Notes: generated from the sequence alone by a model not told the origin. DNA of 64,000 nucleotides from Marivirga tractuosa DSM 4126 (GCF_000183425.1 NC_014759.1:1364001-1428000); one strand, 5' to 3'. Numbered from the stretch's first letter, positions 34,869-47,794 are shown. A program made the numbers and translations.

Positions 34869-36140
34869 TTATTTCAAGATTGTCTGTGTCCTATCTGGCC
34901 CAACAGAAACCAAATTAATTGGTACTCCTAATTTCTCTTCTATGTAGAATATATAGTCTTTCAATGGCTGTGGCATTGCATCAAAAGAATTAATATCATC
35001 CAAGCTGCAATTCCAACCTTCCAATTCTTCGTAGATAGGTTTCACTTCTGAATCCACTATATCGTAGGGGAATTCATCCGTTGTGGTACCATCTTCCAAT
35101 TCATATTGAGTACACACTTTTATTTTTTTAAAACCAGATAACACATCTGCTTTCATCATAAATAATTCTGTGACCCCATTGATCATCACCACATATTTCA
35201 AGGCTGGGATATCTAACCATCCGCATCTTCGTGGGCGACCAGTAGTGGCGCCAAATTCATTTCCTACTTTTTGCAATTCTGTTCCGTCCTCGTCAAATAG
35301 CTCGGTCGGAAAAGGGCCACCCCCTACTCTAGTGCAATAGGCCTTGAATATACCATAGACTTTACTAATACTATTAGGTGCTACACCTAAACCTGTGCAA
35401 ACTCCGGCAGTCATCGTATTGGAACTTGTCACAAAAGGATAACTTCCAAAATCGACATCTAATAAAGAACCTTGAGCACCTTCAGCCAAAACAGATTTTC
35501 CTTCTTTCAATTCATTATTGATAAGGTACTCTGTAGAACTAACATTGAATGTTTTCAAATATTCCAAGGCTTCAAAAAATGTTTTTTCAGCTTCTTCTAG
35601 TTCATCATAATTATACTGATAAAAATCAAGTGTCATTTTATGAATGTCCACTAATTTCTTATACTTCTCAGGGAAATTTGGATAGAAAATATCTCCTACT
35701 CTTAATCCTAGTCTGGCTACTTTATCTTGGTAAGTCGGGCCTATCCCTTTCAATGTTGAGCCAATTTTTTCATTTCCTTTAGATTTTTCATAGGCCGCAT
35801 CCAAAAGTCGGTGGGTCGGCAAAATCAATTGGGCTTTATTGGAAATCCAAAGATTATCCTTGAAATTGATGTTAAATGGGTCTAATTTTTTGATTTCATT
35901 TCTGAAAATAACAGGGTCTAGAACCACTCCATTTCCAATTACATTTTTTATAGAGCTTCTAAATATTCCACTAGGGATTTGATGCAACACATGTTTAATA
36001 CCATCAAATTCTAAAGTATGACCAGCATTTGGACCACCTTGAAATCTAGCCACTGTATTGTATTTGGGCGCTAAAACATCTACTACTTTACCTTTTCCTT
36101 CATCCCCCCATTGCAAACCCAACAAAACATCCATTTTCAT
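34869..36140 (-). CDS. purA: Adenylosuccinate synthetase
   Basis: 423 residues, full length for the family. It has the GTP-binding loop QWGDEGKGK (Asp13), catalytic His41 in GPNAGHT, ATTGRPRRCGWLD and the C-terminal ISLVSVGPDRTQ-type signature (here INLVSVGPDRTQTI). It condenses IMP and aspartate using GTP in AMP synthesis. It is the last gene of the run RSH, Fur, STAS, purA. PurA is a known target of (p)ppGpp inhibition, which makes the linkage to an RSH gene meaningful. Confidence 0.98.
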   Translation of the reverse strand: MKMDVLLGLQWGDEGKGKVVDVLAPKYNTVARFQGGPNAGHTLEFDGIKHVLHQIPSGIFRSSIKNVIGNGVVLDPVIFRNEIKKLDPFNINFKDNLWISNKAQLILPTHRLLDAAYEKSKGNEKIGSTLKGIGPTYQDKVARLGLRVGDIFYPNFPEKYKKLVDIHKMTLDFYQYNYDELEEAEKTFFEALEYLKTFNVSSTEYLINNELKEGKSVLAEGAQGSLLDVDFGSYPFVTSSNTMTAGVCTGLGVAPNSISKVYGIFKAYCTRVGGGPFPTELFDEDGTELQKVGNEFGATTGRPRRCGWLDIPALKYVVMINGVTELFMMKADVLSGFKKIKVCTQYELEDGTTTDEFPYDIVDSEVKPIYEELEGWNCSLDDINSFDAMPQPLKDYIFYIEEKLGVPINLVSVGPDRTQTILK

Positions 36141-36229
36141 TTTTTATGATTTTAAATTATGACAGCCCTTAAGGATAAAGACTGAATCTGATAAATTTAT
36201 GAATTAATTATTTCTAGTACTTCTACCAC

Positions 36230-36568
36230 TTATTTCAAGCTCGCAATTGCCTCTTCTTTAGTGTCGTAGATGGTGAAAATATTATTAAGCTTGGTGATCA
36301 CCAATAATTTTTTCACTTGTTCAGATGGGTTTATTAACACAACCTCTCCGTCCTTATTTCTCAATTTAGTTAAAATGGTAATTAAAACTCCAATCCCGCT
36401 ACTGTTCATGTATCGAACACCAGATATGTCAATAATACATTTTGTGATACCTTTATTAATATGGTCATTCAATAATTCAACCAATCCTGGTCCGTTATTT
36501 TCTCCTATAAGGTCTCCTGAAATTTCTAAGTTTAGAATATTATCAACGACTTCTTTCTTGTAATCCAT
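36230..36568 (-). CDS. STAS-domain protein (anti-anti-sigma factor type)
   Basis: 112 residues forming one STAS domain. The phosphorylatable serine motif is MNSSGIGVLI (Ser56/Ser57), matching the DSSG motif of SpoIIAA-type antagonists with Asn in place of Asp. It would bind an anti-sigma kinase when unphosphorylated. No RsbW/SpoIIAB-like kinase is seen in this window. It lies 20 bases after the Fur-family gene and 89 bases before purA. Confidence 0.9.
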   Translation of the reverse strand: MDYKKEVVDNILNLEISGDLIGENNGPGLVELLNDHINKGITKCIIDISGVRYMNSSGIGVLITILTKLRNKDGEVVLINPSEQVKKLLVITKLNNIFTIYDTKEEAIASLK

Positions 36569-36588
36569 TTTATCTTTTAATTAAAAAA

Positions 36589-37062
36589 TTATTCCTGCTC
36601 TTCGGCTTTTTGCTTTGCTTGGCAATCCCCGCAAATCCCGTATAAATTTAAGGAATGATGCATGATTTTGAAATTCAGTAAATCTCCTATCATGGTTTTA
36701 ATGTTTTGGATTCTCGGATCACAAAACTCTACTACCTTATGACACTCCGCACAGATAACATGATCATGTTGCTTATAACCATAAGACTTTTCGTATTGAG
36801 CTAAGTTTCTACCGAATTGGTGCTTGCTTACCAAATCACATTCTACCAATAAATCCAAAGTATTATAAACAGTAGCACGGCTTACTCTATAATTTTTATT
36901 CTTCATACTGATGTAGAGTGATTCCACATCAAAATGACCAGTTCGAGTATAAATCTCTTCAAGGATTGCATAACGCTCGGGCGTTTTTCTCAATCCTTTA
37001 TTTTCTAAATAAGCCGTGAAAATTTGTTTTACTTCCTTATAAACCTTCTCGTTCAATGCCAT
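36589..37062 (-). CDS. Fur-family transcriptional repressor
   Basis: 157 residues with the Fur fold. The HTH region is [13 protein letters not shown] and [16 protein letters not shown]. The metal-binding core is [17 protein letters not shown], with a structural zinc site (CAEC and CGDC). It could be Fur, PerR or Zur; the sequence alone does not decide. It lies 47 bases after the RSH gene. Confidence 0.93.
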   Translation of the reverse strand: MALNEKVYKEVKQIFTAYLENKGLRKTPERYAILEEIYTRTGHFDVESLYISMKNKNYRVSRATVYNTLDLLVECDLVSKHQFGRNLAQYEKSYGYKQHDHVICAECHKVVEFCDPRIQNIKTMIGDLLNFKIMHHSLNLYGICGDCQAKQKAEEQE

Positions 37063-37109
37063 AATTTATTCATCTCCCTTCTTCAGTCGCAAATATAGGA
37101 AATCTACAA

Positions 37110-39320
37110 TTAATCGTAGCGGTTCACCTTCACTATCCCACGAACGGCTTTCAATTTTTCTATTAATTGCTCTAAATGCTTAGTATTCTGTACAAAAAGG
37201 TGAATTTTTCCTTCAAAAATTCCATCTTTGGTATCAACGGAAATCGATTGCATATTTACCTCCAATTCACTGGATATAATTTGTGTTACATCACTGATTA
37301 GTCCTACCCTATCGGTTCCAATAATTTGCAATCCAGCCAGAAAAGCAATTTCCTGCTGAGAAGTCCATCTAGCTTTAATCACTCTGTTACCATGGTTTGA
37401 AAGTAATTCAGGTGCATTAGGGCAAGAAGTTCTGTGAATTTTAATCCCTTCATTAACCGTAACAAAACCGAATACCTCGTCTCCAGGAATCGGATTACAA
37501 CAAGCCGCTATAACATAATCCACTACATCCATATCCTCTCCTATCAAGAGCATATCTTCTCCTTTGGCTTTTTTCAATTCCTGCTCAAAAGATTTAGCAT
37601 CTGCAGATGACCTAATTCGCTTAGTATTTTTCTGCGGACCTTCCAGCACTTCATCCTGAAATTTCTTGATATTTTTAGGGTCGTGTTTACCAGTTGCGAT
37701 CCCGTAGTATAAATCAAGTGGAGTTTTTTCTTCAAAATACGCTCTGATTTTATTGATTACCTCATCAGAAGGCGTAATCTTCATTTGCTTTAGTTTCCTG
37801 TAGACAATTTCTTTGCCTTCTACCGCTGCATATTTTTTATCCTCTTTTAATACATCCTTTATTTTGGATTTAGCTTTTGAGCTGACCACAAATCGTAACC
37901 AATCTTCACTTGGCTTTTGCTTATTGGAAGTCAGAATTTCCACCTGATCTCCATTTTTGAGCTCATAATTTAGCGGCACTAGTTTATTATTTACTTTTGC
38001 ACCAAGGCATTTCGCCCCAACTTCTGTATGGATATCAAAAGCGAAGTCCAAAGCCGTGGCACCATTCGGCAAAGTTTTTAATTCTCCTTTAGGAGTAAAA
38101 ACAAATACCTCATCAGAAAATAAATTAGACCTGAAATCATCTAGAAATTCTATCGCATTTGTATCATTGGACTCTAACATTTCTCTAACCCTTGCAATCC
38201 ATTGCTCAAGTCTAGTTTCCTCTGGCTTGGTATAATAATCTTTATATTTCCAATGTGCAGCGTAGCCTTTTTCCGCTATTTCATCCATTCTGCTTGTCCT
38301 GATTTGCACTTCTACCCAACTTCCATTATCACTCATAACCGTGGTGTGCAAGGACTCATAACCATTGGCTTTAGGAGTTGATATCCAATCACGGAGTCTA
38401 TCAGGGTTAGGCTTGTAGAAATCAGTAACTATGGAATACACTTCCCAACATGCTGCTTTTTCATGTTCGTCTGGAGCTTCGATGATAATTCTAATAGCAA
38501 ATAAATCATACACCTGTTCAAAAGGTATATTCTGTTTTTTCATTTTACTCCATATCGAATAAATTGATTTTGGTCTTCCTTTTATATAGTAATTCCATTT
38601 TAATTTATCCAATTCACCTTCAATTGGAGAGATGAAATTGTTGATAAAGCGCTTTCTGGCTGCTTTTGTATTATTGATCTTATTGGCAATATCTCTGTAA
38701 ACTTCTGATTCAGTATACTTTAAGTGTAGGTCTTCTAACTCAGACTTGATTGCATAGAGCCCTAAGCGATGGGCTAATGGTGCATAGAGGAAAATGGTTT
38801 CAGAAGCTATCTTGAGCTGCTTATTTCTCGGCATGCTTTCCAAGGTCCTCATATTGTGCAGTCGGTCAGCCAACTTAATTAAAATCACCCTTACGTCTTT
38901 TGAAAGGGTCAGCAGCATTTTTCTAAAATTCTCTGCTTGCTGAGAAGTACCATATTCAAATACTCCAGAAATTTTAGTCAAGCCATCTATGATAGGCGCT
39001 ACTTTAGGACCAAACTCTCTTTCAATATCTTCTAATTCCCAGTCCGTATCCTCTACCACATCATGCAATAAGGCTGAAATAATGGAAGTTGTACCCAAGC
39101 CTATTTCTTCTACACAAATAGTGGCAACTGCTATTGGGTGAAGAATATAAGGCTCTCCAGATTTTCGCCTCATTTCCTTATGGGCTTCCATAGAGGTAGT
39201 AAAGGCTTTCTTTATCAGCTTGGCATCGCCATCTTTCAAAAATGGCTTGGATTTCCTTAGCAATTTCCGATACTCTCTAAGGATGACTTTACGTTCTTCT
39301 TCTAAATCTATATTTTGCAT
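37110..39320 (-). CDS. RelA/SpoT-family (p)ppGpp synthetase/hydrolase
   Basis: 736 residues with the complete long RSH layout: HD hydrolase (about 45-200; HPIAVATICVEE, LLHDVVEDTDW), synthetase (about 250-370; GRPKSIYSIWSKM, YDLFAIRIII, ESLHTTVM), TGS (about 395-460), helical, zinc-finger/CC and C-terminal ACT domain (about 655-735). The HD site is intact, so it can both make and degrade (p)ppGpp (SpoT/Rel type). It is the first gene of the four-gene minus-strand run. Confidence 0.97.
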   Translation of the reverse strand: MQNIDLEEERKVILREYRKLLRKSKPFLKDGDAKLIKKAFTTSMEAHKEMRRKSGEPYILHPIAVATICVEEIGLGTTSIISALLHDVVEDTDWELEDIEREFGPKVAPIIDGLTKISGVFEYGTSQQAENFRKMLLTLSKDVRVILIKLADRLHNMRTLESMPRNKQLKIASETIFLYAPLAHRLGLYAIKSELEDLHLKYTESEVYRDIANKINNTKAARKRFINNFISPIEGELDKLKWNYYIKGRPKSIYSIWSKMKKQNIPFEQVYDLFAIRIIIEAPDEHEKAACWEVYSIVTDFYKPNPDRLRDWISTPKANGYESLHTTVMSDNGSWVEVQIRTSRMDEIAEKGYAAHWKYKDYYTKPEETRLEQWIARVREMLESNDTNAIEFLDDFRSNLFSDEVFVFTPKGELKTLPNGATALDFAFDIHTEVGAKCLGAKVNNKLVPLNYELKNGDQVEILTSNKQKPSEDWLRFVVSSKAKSKIKDVLKEDKKYAAVEGKEIVYRKLKQMKITPSDEVINKIRAYFEEKTPLDLYYGIATGKHDPKNIKKFQDEVLEGPQKNTKRIRSSADAKSFEQELKKAKGEDMLLIGEDMDVVDYVIAACCNPIPGDEVFGFVTVNEGIKIHRTSCPNAPELLSNHGNRVIKARWTSQQEIAFLAGLQIIGTDRVGLISDVTQIISSELEVNMQSISVDTKDGIFEGKIHLFVQNTKHLEQLIEKLKAVRGIVKVNRYD

Positions 39321-39374
39321 AAATGCTTTAAAAACTAAAATTCAAAATAACCAATAAAAAAACATTTCTGCGAC

Positions 39375-39404
39375 TTGCAGCAAAAATATTTTTCCGTACC
39401 TTTG
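39375..39404 (+). promoter_or_regulatory. Promoter of tRNA-Leu
   Basis: TTG at 39375-39377, a 19-base spacer and TACCTTTG at 39397-39404 match the Bacteroidota consensus exactly. The tRNA begins at 39423. Confidence 0.75.
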
Positions 39405-39422
39405 CCCTTCAAATTAATGAAT

Positions 39423-39504
39423 GCGGATGTGGCGAAATTGGTAGACGCACTAGACTTAGGATCTAGCGCCTCACGGCATGGGGGTTCGAGTCCCTTCATC
39501 CGCA
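39423..39504 (+). tRNA. tRNA-Leu (anticodon UAG)
   Basis: The acceptor stem GCGGATG pairs with CATCCGC at 39497-39503, followed by discriminator A504. The anticodon loop CTTAGGA gives UAG. A long variable arm (about CGCCTCACGGCATG) and the T-loop GTTCGAG are present. It is a type II tRNA of 82 bases with no encoded CCA. Confidence 0.96.
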
Positions 39505-39512
39505 CACTACTC

Positions 39513-39558
39513 AAACCCTTAGTTCCAGTAAAGTAATACGGGAGTGAAGGGTTTTTTT
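39513..39558 (+). terminator. Terminator after tRNA-Leu
   Basis: AAACCCTT (39513-39520) pairs with AAGGGTTT (39547-39554), followed by a T-run. It separates the tRNA from tig. Confidence 0.7.
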
Positions 39559-39590
39559 GTATATTGATAACACTATAAAATTTAATTGTT

Positions 39591-40934
39591 TTGGACATTA
39601 CACTCAACAAAAAGGACAACACTAATGCTTCTATTAAAATTATATTAAATGAAGCTGATTATCAACCTAATGTTGAACAAAAAATCAAAGAGTACAGGAA
39701 AAATGCTAATATTAAAGGTTTTCGTCCTGGAAAAGTGCCTGCTTCCTACATAAAGAAATTATATGGGAAGAGCGTTTTGGTTGAAGAAATCAACAGCTTG
39801 TTGTCAAAATCATTAACTGATTACATAAAAGAAAATGATTTGAGGATTTTGGGTGAGCCAATTCCTAATCAGGAAGATGCTGCTAAAATTGATTGGGATA
39901 ACCAAAAAGATTTTGAATTCGAATACACTCTTGGATTGGTTGATGAATTTAAAATTCCACTGGATGACAAATTCAAAGTGGAGAAACACAGCATTGAAGT
40001 TACCGACAAGGTAATGAAAGAAACCATGGACAACTTAACCAAACAACATGGTGACACTGAATCCGTAGAGGAAAGTAAATCTGAAGATACTTTAGAAGGT
40101 AAATTAAGCACTGCTGATGGAGAAGTTCAGGAGAAAGTTGTTCTTCCAATAGAAGATGCTGAGAAAAAGGCGCAAAAACAATTCGTAGGAGTTAAGAAAG
40201 GTGATGAAGTAAAATTTGATATCGAAAAAACCTTCAAATCTGCGGAAGCGAAATCAAGATTGTTAGGACAGAATGAAACGGATGCTGAAGCAGCTTCTGG
40301 CGAATATATTTTGAGTGTATCTGATATCAAAAGAACTAAGCCAGCTGAAATTAATCAGGAATTGTTCGATAAAGTATTCGGAAAAGATGCAGTAAAAACT
40401 AGAGAGGAATTTGAAAAAAAGGTTAAAGAAACTATCGCAGAAAACTACGATAGAGAAACTGAAAATCTTTTAAACAGAGACTTAGTAGATAGTTTGGTAG
40501 ACAAAACCAAATTTGATTTACCAGATGAGTTTTTGAAGAACTGGTTATTGTTAAGCAATGAAGGTAAAGTTACCCAAGAGCAAATTGATAAGGAGTACGA
40601 TCTATATACAAAAGATTTACGTTGGAACTTGATCAAAAACAAAATTGCTGACGCAAATCAGGACGATATCAAAGTTGAGCATACTGACGTGATGGATTAC
40701 ACCAAAAAAATGATTGCTGAGCAATTTGGTGCATACGGAATGGCAGATCAATTAGGCGAAAATATGGATAGTTTCGCTCAAAATTATCTTCAAGGCGAAA
40801 ACGGAGAAAACTACCGCAAAGTCTATGAAGAGATGCTTAACAAAAGAGTTTTGGACTTTATTAAGGACAAAATTACAATCAAAGAAAAGAAAGTTGATTT
40901 AGACGGCTTTAAAAAGGCTGTAGATAAGAACTAA
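39591..40934 (+). CDS. tig: Trigger factor (ribosome-associated chaperone)
   Basis: 447 residues with the N-terminal ribosome-binding domain (the GFRPGKVP signature, about 43-50) and a long helical C-terminal domain. The PPIase (FKBP-like) domain is degenerate, as usual in this phylum. The start is TTG (giving MDITLNKKDN), since no ATG is near and the family begins here. The gene ends with a strong terminator, so clpP has its own promoter. Confidence 0.95.
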   Translation: MDITLNKKDNTNASIKIILNEADYQPNVEQKIKEYRKNANIKGFRPGKVPASYIKKLYGKSVLVEEINSLLSKSLTDYIKENDLRILGEPIPNQEDAAKIDWDNQKDFEFEYTLGLVDEFKIPLDDKFKVEKHSIEVTDKVMKETMDNLTKQHGDTESVEESKSEDTLEGKLSTADGEVQEKVVLPIEDAEKKAQKQFVGVKKGDEVKFDIEKTFKSAEAKSRLLGQNETDAEAASGEYILSVSDIKRTKPAEINQELFDKVFGKDAVKTREEFEKKVKETIAENYDRETENLLNRDLVDSLVDKTKFDLPDEFLKNWLLLSNEGKVTQEQIDKEYDLYTKDLRWNLIKNKIADANQDDIKVEHTDVMDYTKKMIAEQFGAYGMADQLGENMDSFAQNYLQGENGENYRKVYEEMLNKRVLDFIKDKITIKEKKVDLDGFKKAVDKN

Positions 40935-40956
40935 AAGCTATTTTTACCGTTAATTG

Positions 40957-40987
40957 AAAAGTCCTTTTAAAGAAGGACTTTTTTTTT
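40957..40987 (+). terminator. Rho-independent terminator after tig
   Basis: A ten-base stem (AAAAGTCCTT at 40957-40966 with AAGGACTTTT at 40973-40982), a six-base loop and a T-run. Confidence 0.93.
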
Positions 40988-41015
40988 AAATTTGTACTTA
41001 TAACAAAATACTTAA

Positions 41016-41684
41016 ATGATTAATAAAGAGGAATTTAGGAAATTTGCCGTTAAAGGCGAAGGTTTATCAGGTAGTATGGTGGATTCATATGTGCAGCAGG
41101 TAGAAAATATGACCAGAGCTGTAATTGAAGAACGCCCCACCAATTTCAGGGAAATCGATGTTTTTTCCCGTTTAATCATGGATAGAATTATCTTCTTGGG
41201 AATGCAAGTGGATGATAATATTGCCAATGTGATTACCGCTCAATTATTATTCTTGCAATCAGTAGATGCTAAAAAAGACATTAGTCTTTACATTAATAGC
41301 CCAGGAGGTTCAGTTTATGCCGGTTTAGGCATCTATGATACTATGCATTACATCTCTCCTGATGTAGGAACAATCTGTACAGGATTGGCTGCAAGTATGG
41401 GAGCTGTATTATTGGCAGGTGGAGCGGAAAAGAAAAGATCCGCATTACCTCATGCAAGAATCATGATTCACCAACCTATGAGTGGAATGCAAGGACAAGC
41501 GTCTGACATGGAAATTTCCTTGAAGCAAACATTATCCGTTAAGGAAGATTTATATAATATCCTCTCCAAGCATAGCGGAAAAACTTATAAGCAAGTAGAA
41601 AAAGATTCTGACAGGGACTTCTGGATGAGAGCATCAGAAGCCAAGGAATATGGATTGATTGACGAAGTATTAGTGAGAAAATAG
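41016..41684 (+). CDS. clpP: ATP-dependent Clp protease proteolytic subunit
   Basis: 222 residues. The catalytic triad is Ser127 ([10 protein letters not shown]), His152 (IMIHQPMSG) and probably Asp201 (spacing 49 from His, as in E. coli). The oligomeric peptidase works with ClpX or another Clp ATPase. The clpX start is one base after the stop, so the two are translated together. Confidence 0.98.
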   Translation: MINKEEFRKFAVKGEGLSGSMVDSYVQQVENMTRAVIEERPTNFREIDVFSRLIMDRIIFLGMQVDDNIANVITAQLLFLQSVDAKKDISLYINSPGGSVYAGLGIYDTMHYISPDVGTICTGLAASMGAVLLAGGAEKKRSALPHARIMIHQPMSGMQGQASDMEISLKQTLSVKEDLYNILSKHSGKTYKQVEKDSDRDFWMRASEAKEYGLIDEVLVRK

Positions 41685-41685
41685 T

Positions 41686-42924
41686 ATGGCAGAAGACAAA
41701 ACACAAGTAACCTGTTCCTTTTGTGGACGCAACAAAAAAGATGTTGATTTGATGATCTCGGGTATACATGCGCACATTTGCGATAAATGTATAGCTCAAG
41801 CTCAGCAAATTCTGCAAGAGGAGGTTAAAACAAAATCTTCATCTAAAGACCCGAAATTCAACTTGATTCGTCCAATTGAAATGAAAACTCATTTGGATCA
41901 ATATGTTGTCGGACAGGATGAAGCCAAAAAGGTCATGTCAGTTGCCGTATACAATCATTACAAAAGATTGATGCAAAAGTCTACTAAAGATGATGTTACG
42001 ATTGAGAAATCAAATATTATCATGGTAGGAGAAACGGGTACTGGTAAAACTTACCTAGCTAAAACTTTAGCTAGGATTTTACAGGTTCCATTTTGTATTG
42101 CTGATGCTACTGTTTTAACTGAAGCAGGTTATGTAGGTGAAGATGTCGAAAGTATTCTGACCAGATTATTACAATCCGCTGATTATAATGTGGAAGCTGC
42201 CCAAAGGGGTATAGTTTACATAGACGAGATAGATAAAATTGCTCGTAAATCGGACAATCCATCCATTACAAGAGATGTGAGTGGTGAAGGCGTTCAGCAA
42301 GCCATGTTGAAATTATTGGAAGGTACTTCGGTGAATGTTCCGCCTCAAGGAGGAAGAAAGCATCCTGATCAGAAAATGATCAATGTGGATACTGAAAATA
42401 TCCTTTTCATTTGCGGAGGAGCTTTTGATGGGATCAGCAGAAGCATTGCTTCCCGATTAAACACTACTCCTTTAGGGTTTGCTAAGGCAGATACCAAAGA
42501 AGAAGAAATTGATAAGGAAAACCTTCTGCAATACATCACAGCTCAGGATTTGAAAAATTTTGGCTTGATTCCTGAATTAATTGGAAGATTACCAGTCTTA
42601 ACTCATTTGGATCCACTAAGTAAAGACACTTTAAAATTAATCCTAACTGAGCCTAAAAATGCTTTGGTCAAACAATACAACAAATTGTTTGATATGGAAG
42701 GCATTAACTTAGTAATTGAAGATTCTGCTTTAGACTATATTGTTCAAAAAGCAGTGGAATTCAAATTAGGGGCAAGAGGCTTAAGATCTATTTGTGAAGT
42801 AATCATGACAGATGCCATGTTCGAATTTGATGGGGAGTCATCTGGAACTGAATTGATCATTGATGAAAAATATGCTGCTTCTAAATTCGAGAAATCGAAA
42901 TATAAAAACCTGAGAGTAGCTTGA
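41686..42924 (+). CDS. clpX: ATP-dependent Clp protease ATPase subunit ClpX
   Basis: 412 residues with the N-terminal C4 zinc finger ([11 protein letters not shown]... ICDKC), Walker A (GETGTGKT), Walker B ([11 protein letters not shown]), the sensor/pore region [13 protein letters not shown] and [10 protein letters not shown] in the C-terminal domain. It unfolds substrates for ClpP. A terminator follows. Confidence 0.98.
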   Translation: MAEDKTQVTCSFCGRNKKDVDLMISGIHAHICDKCIAQAQQILQEEVKTKSSSKDPKFNLIRPIEMKTHLDQYVVGQDEAKKVMSVAVYNHYKRLMQKSTKDDVTIEKSNIIMVGETGTGKTYLAKTLARILQVPFCIADATVLTEAGYVGEDVESILTRLLQSADYNVEAAQRGIVYIDEIDKIARKSDNPSITRDVSGEGVQQAMLKLLEGTSVNVPPQGGRKHPDQKMINVDTENILFICGGAFDGISRSIASRLNTTPLGFAKADTKEEEIDKENLLQYITAQDLKNFGLIPELIGRLPVLTHLDPLSKDTLKLILTEPKNALVKQYNKLFDMEGINLVIEDSALDYIVQKAVEFKLGARGLRSICEVIMTDAMFEFDGESSGTELIIDEKYAASKFEKSKYKNLRVA

Positions 42925-42930
42925 TAGAAT

Positions 42931-43098
42931 CTAGATACTAGAACCTAGACATTAGATTCTAGACCAAAAAAAGGAAATTTGTCAAATGATAAATTTCCTT
43001 TTTTTTTACGACTATTTTTAAAATTCTAGAGGTATGTGATAGACCGAAACCAAGCTTAAATAAGAGAATAATAGCTCCGTCTAGATTCTAGATTCTAG
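42931..43098. repeat. CTAG-rich intergenic repeat
   Basis: Eight CTAG words occur between 42931 and 43098, with TCTAGAT at a seven-base spacing near 43080-43098. Four copies in 35 bases follow clpX (42931, 42938, 42945, 42959), and three more lie upstream of the RimK-like gene stop. CTAG is normally rare in many bacterial genomes. Confidence 0.7.
42968..43007. terminator. Terminator between convergent clpX and the RimK-like gene
   Basis: AAAAAGGAAATTT (42968-42980) pairs with AAATTTCCTTTTT (42991-43003). A- and T-runs on both sides let it serve both strands. Confidence 0.88.
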
Positions 43099-43114
43099 AA
43101 TCCAACATCTCATA

Positions 43115-44026
43115 TCACGCTTTAACCTTATCTTTTGGCAATCTTTTTTTATCCAATCCTTTCTCTAAATATTCCACAATTTTTTGAGCAATATCTTTTC
43201 CAGTAGCTTTTTCAATGCCTTCCAAACCTGGTGAAGAATTCACTTCCAAAATTAATGGCCCTCGGGAAGATTGTAACATGTCAACACCAGCTATAGCCAA
43301 GCCCATTGCTTTAGCAGCTTTTAAGGCAGCCGCTTTTTCCGCACGGCTTAATTTGATAACATTTGCAGAACCACCTCTATGTAAATTCGAACGAAATTCT
43401 CCTTCTTTACCTTGACGTTTCATGGCGCCTACTACCTCACCATCTACCACAAAAACCCTTATATCAGCACCACCAGCCTCTTTTATAAATTCCTGCATAA
43501 TAATTCTGGCTTTCAAACCTTCAAAAGCCTCAATAACGGAAACGGCTGCTTTTCTAGTCTCCGCTAAGACAACTCCTAACCCTTGAGTTCCTTCCAACAA
43601 TTTCAAGACTACAGGCGCTTTACCCAAATGTTCTAAAATATATTCCCCTGCATTCTCAGATCGATTGGTAAAAGCAGTACGGGGCATAGCCAGACCAGAA
43701 CGTGATAAAATCTGAAGACTTCTTAATTTATCTCTTGATCTGGTAATCGCTAAGGAATCAACAGCACTAAAAGTTTTCATCATTTCAAACTGACGTACCA
43801 CAGCAGTCCCATAAAAAGTAACCGAAGCCCCAATTCTGGGAATAATAGCATCAATTTGCTCTAATTTTTCACCATGATAATAAATAGATGGTCCAGCCTC
43901 GTCCATAATAATATCACAATGCATGTGGTCAAGTCGAAGTGCCTGATGGCCTTTCTGCTCTATGGCTTCAATTAATCTCCTGGTGGAATATAAATTCGGG
44001 TTTCTTGACAGAACTGCAATTTTCAT
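43115..44026 (-). CDS. rimK: RimK-family ATP-grasp ligase (ribosomal protein S6-glutamate ligase type)
   Basis: 303 residues with the RimK layout: pre-ATP-grasp N-domain (1-95), [16 protein letters not shown] (ATP lid and lysine), [18 protein letters not shown], the [16 protein letters not shown] loop and the metal-binding [13 protein letters not shown]. RimK adds glutamates to ribosomal protein S6; close paralogues ligate other amino acids, so the exact substrate is likely but not certain. Confidence 0.9.
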   Translation of the reverse strand: MKIAVLSRNPNLYSTRRLIEAIEQKGHQALRLDHMHCDIIMDEAGPSIYYHGEKLEQIDAIIPRIGASVTFYGTAVVRQFEMMKTFSAVDSLAITRSRDKLRSLQILSRSGLAMPRTAFTNRSENAGEYILEHLGKAPVVLKLLEGTQGLGVVLAETRKAAVSVIEAFEGLKARIIMQEFIKEAGGADIRVFVVDGEVVGAMKRQGKEGEFRSNLHRGGSANVIKLSRAEKAAALKAAKAMGLAIAGVDMLQSSRGPLILEVNSSPGLEGIEKATGKDIAQKIVEYLEKGLDKKRLPKDKVKA

Positions 44027-44077
44027 CTCGGATGTTTATTTTTATAAAGCCAAAGTAAACTAAAAAAGATGGTATCC

Positions 44078-45263
44078 CTAAACCAATGCTTCTTGATTTA
44101 CTATTTCTTTAAAAATATTTTCTGAAAGCTGAACCCAATATAAATTCGGATTATCCTTTTTCAATTCTTCCAGTTGTTGAAATTGGCTTTTCGCTATCCT
44201 ATAACCTTCCTCTTTATGTAAAACATCTAAGCCTTGAATAGGGAGACTATTATCAAAACCAGCTATAAAATAAATATCCTCCGCAGAACTATTTGAATAG
44301 CTCTTGTCGTGTTTCTTCAATATTTTAGCAATTGACAAATTATATCTTGAATCTTTTAAATTTGATAAAACAGCTAGAGCGGTTGGAAAACTACCAGCTC
44401 CTTTCCCTTTTACAAACTGCTCCCCTGTATATTCTGCATCTACCAGTATTCCATTATATTCATTTTCAATATTATAGAAATCATGGCTCTCATTTACCAG
44501 TTGTGGTTCTACTTTAGCAGTGATTTCACCCGCTACTTCTTGCGCCTCTCCAATCAATTTTATTTTTAAATGATGTTTCTGAGCAAAGTCTTTTATGTAT
44601 TCATCTAAATAATTTATTCCCTGCAATGGGATTTCGTTTGGATGTACAAATACTCCAAAAGCATGATAAATCATAATGGATAATTTAAAGCGAGTGTCTT
44701 CTCCGCTTACATCAGAATACGGGTCCAATTCCGCAAAACCCAACGCTTGAGCCTCTTTCAATGCATCTTCATAGCCCTGATTTTCACTTACCATTTTAGA
44801 TAGAATGAAATTACAAGTCCCATTTGCAATGGCTTTAATCGACTTTACATGATCCGAATTGAAGTGCTGATCGAGTAATCTTAAAATAGGGACACTTCCG
44901 CAAACGGCTCCTTCATAAAAGAACTTAACCTGATGCTTTTCACGCAATTCCAGAATTTCCTTATGATAAAGTGCTACCATCTTTTTATTAGCACTCACTA
45001 CAGATTTCCCTTTTTCAAAAGCCTTTTTTACAATGTTAAAAGCTTCTTCAGGATCATTGATTAATTCTATAATGATATCTAAATCAGTATTATTTAGAAT
45101 TTCATCTGCCTGATTGGTAAGGATTCCATTGGGTAATTCTAATTCTCTATTTTTATTAATATTTTTAACGGATATTTTTTCAATTGAAATCCCGTATTTT
45201 TCATTTTGCTGTAATGCCTTATAAACTCCTGAGCCTACAACTCCCAGTCCGAATAAGCCTGCT

Positions 45264-45277
<14 letters not shown>
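44078..45277 (-). CDS. hom: Homoserine dehydrogenase
   Basis: 399 residues with the NAD(P) motif FGLGVVGSGVY (about 9-19), NKKMVALYHKEIL, ANGTCNFILSKM and FAELDPYSDVSGEDTRFKLS, the classic homoserine dehydrogenase signatures. It reduces aspartate semialdehyde to homoserine, feeding methionine and threonine. A C-terminal ACT domain is not obvious. It overlaps the end of metX by 14 bases and is the last gene of the metY-metX-hom operon. Confidence 0.95.
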
Positions 45278-47655
<2,378 letters not shown>

Positions 47656-47742
47656 TCAGGTTATCTGATTGAATCACTAAATTTTATTAAACAATTGATT
47701 TTTAGTGGATTAAAATTAATTCGAAAGGAATATTAAAACTGA

Positions 47743-47763
47743 AAAGGGTGTAATTTTCCCTTT
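47743..47763 (-). terminator. Weak terminator-like hairpin in the met leader
   Basis: On the minus strand AAAGGG (47763-47758) pairs with CCCTTT (47748-47743), followed by an interrupted T-run (TCAGTTTTAA). It lies between the leader peptide and metY and may act as an attenuator. Weak and unproven. Confidence 0.4.
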
Positions 47764-47794
47764 AGATTATCGAAATAAATCCAAATAGAATTGA

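Noticed and set aside
39335..39622. Minus-strand ORF across tRNA-Leu
   Set aside because: It runs through the antisense of a well-formed tRNA and is an artefact.
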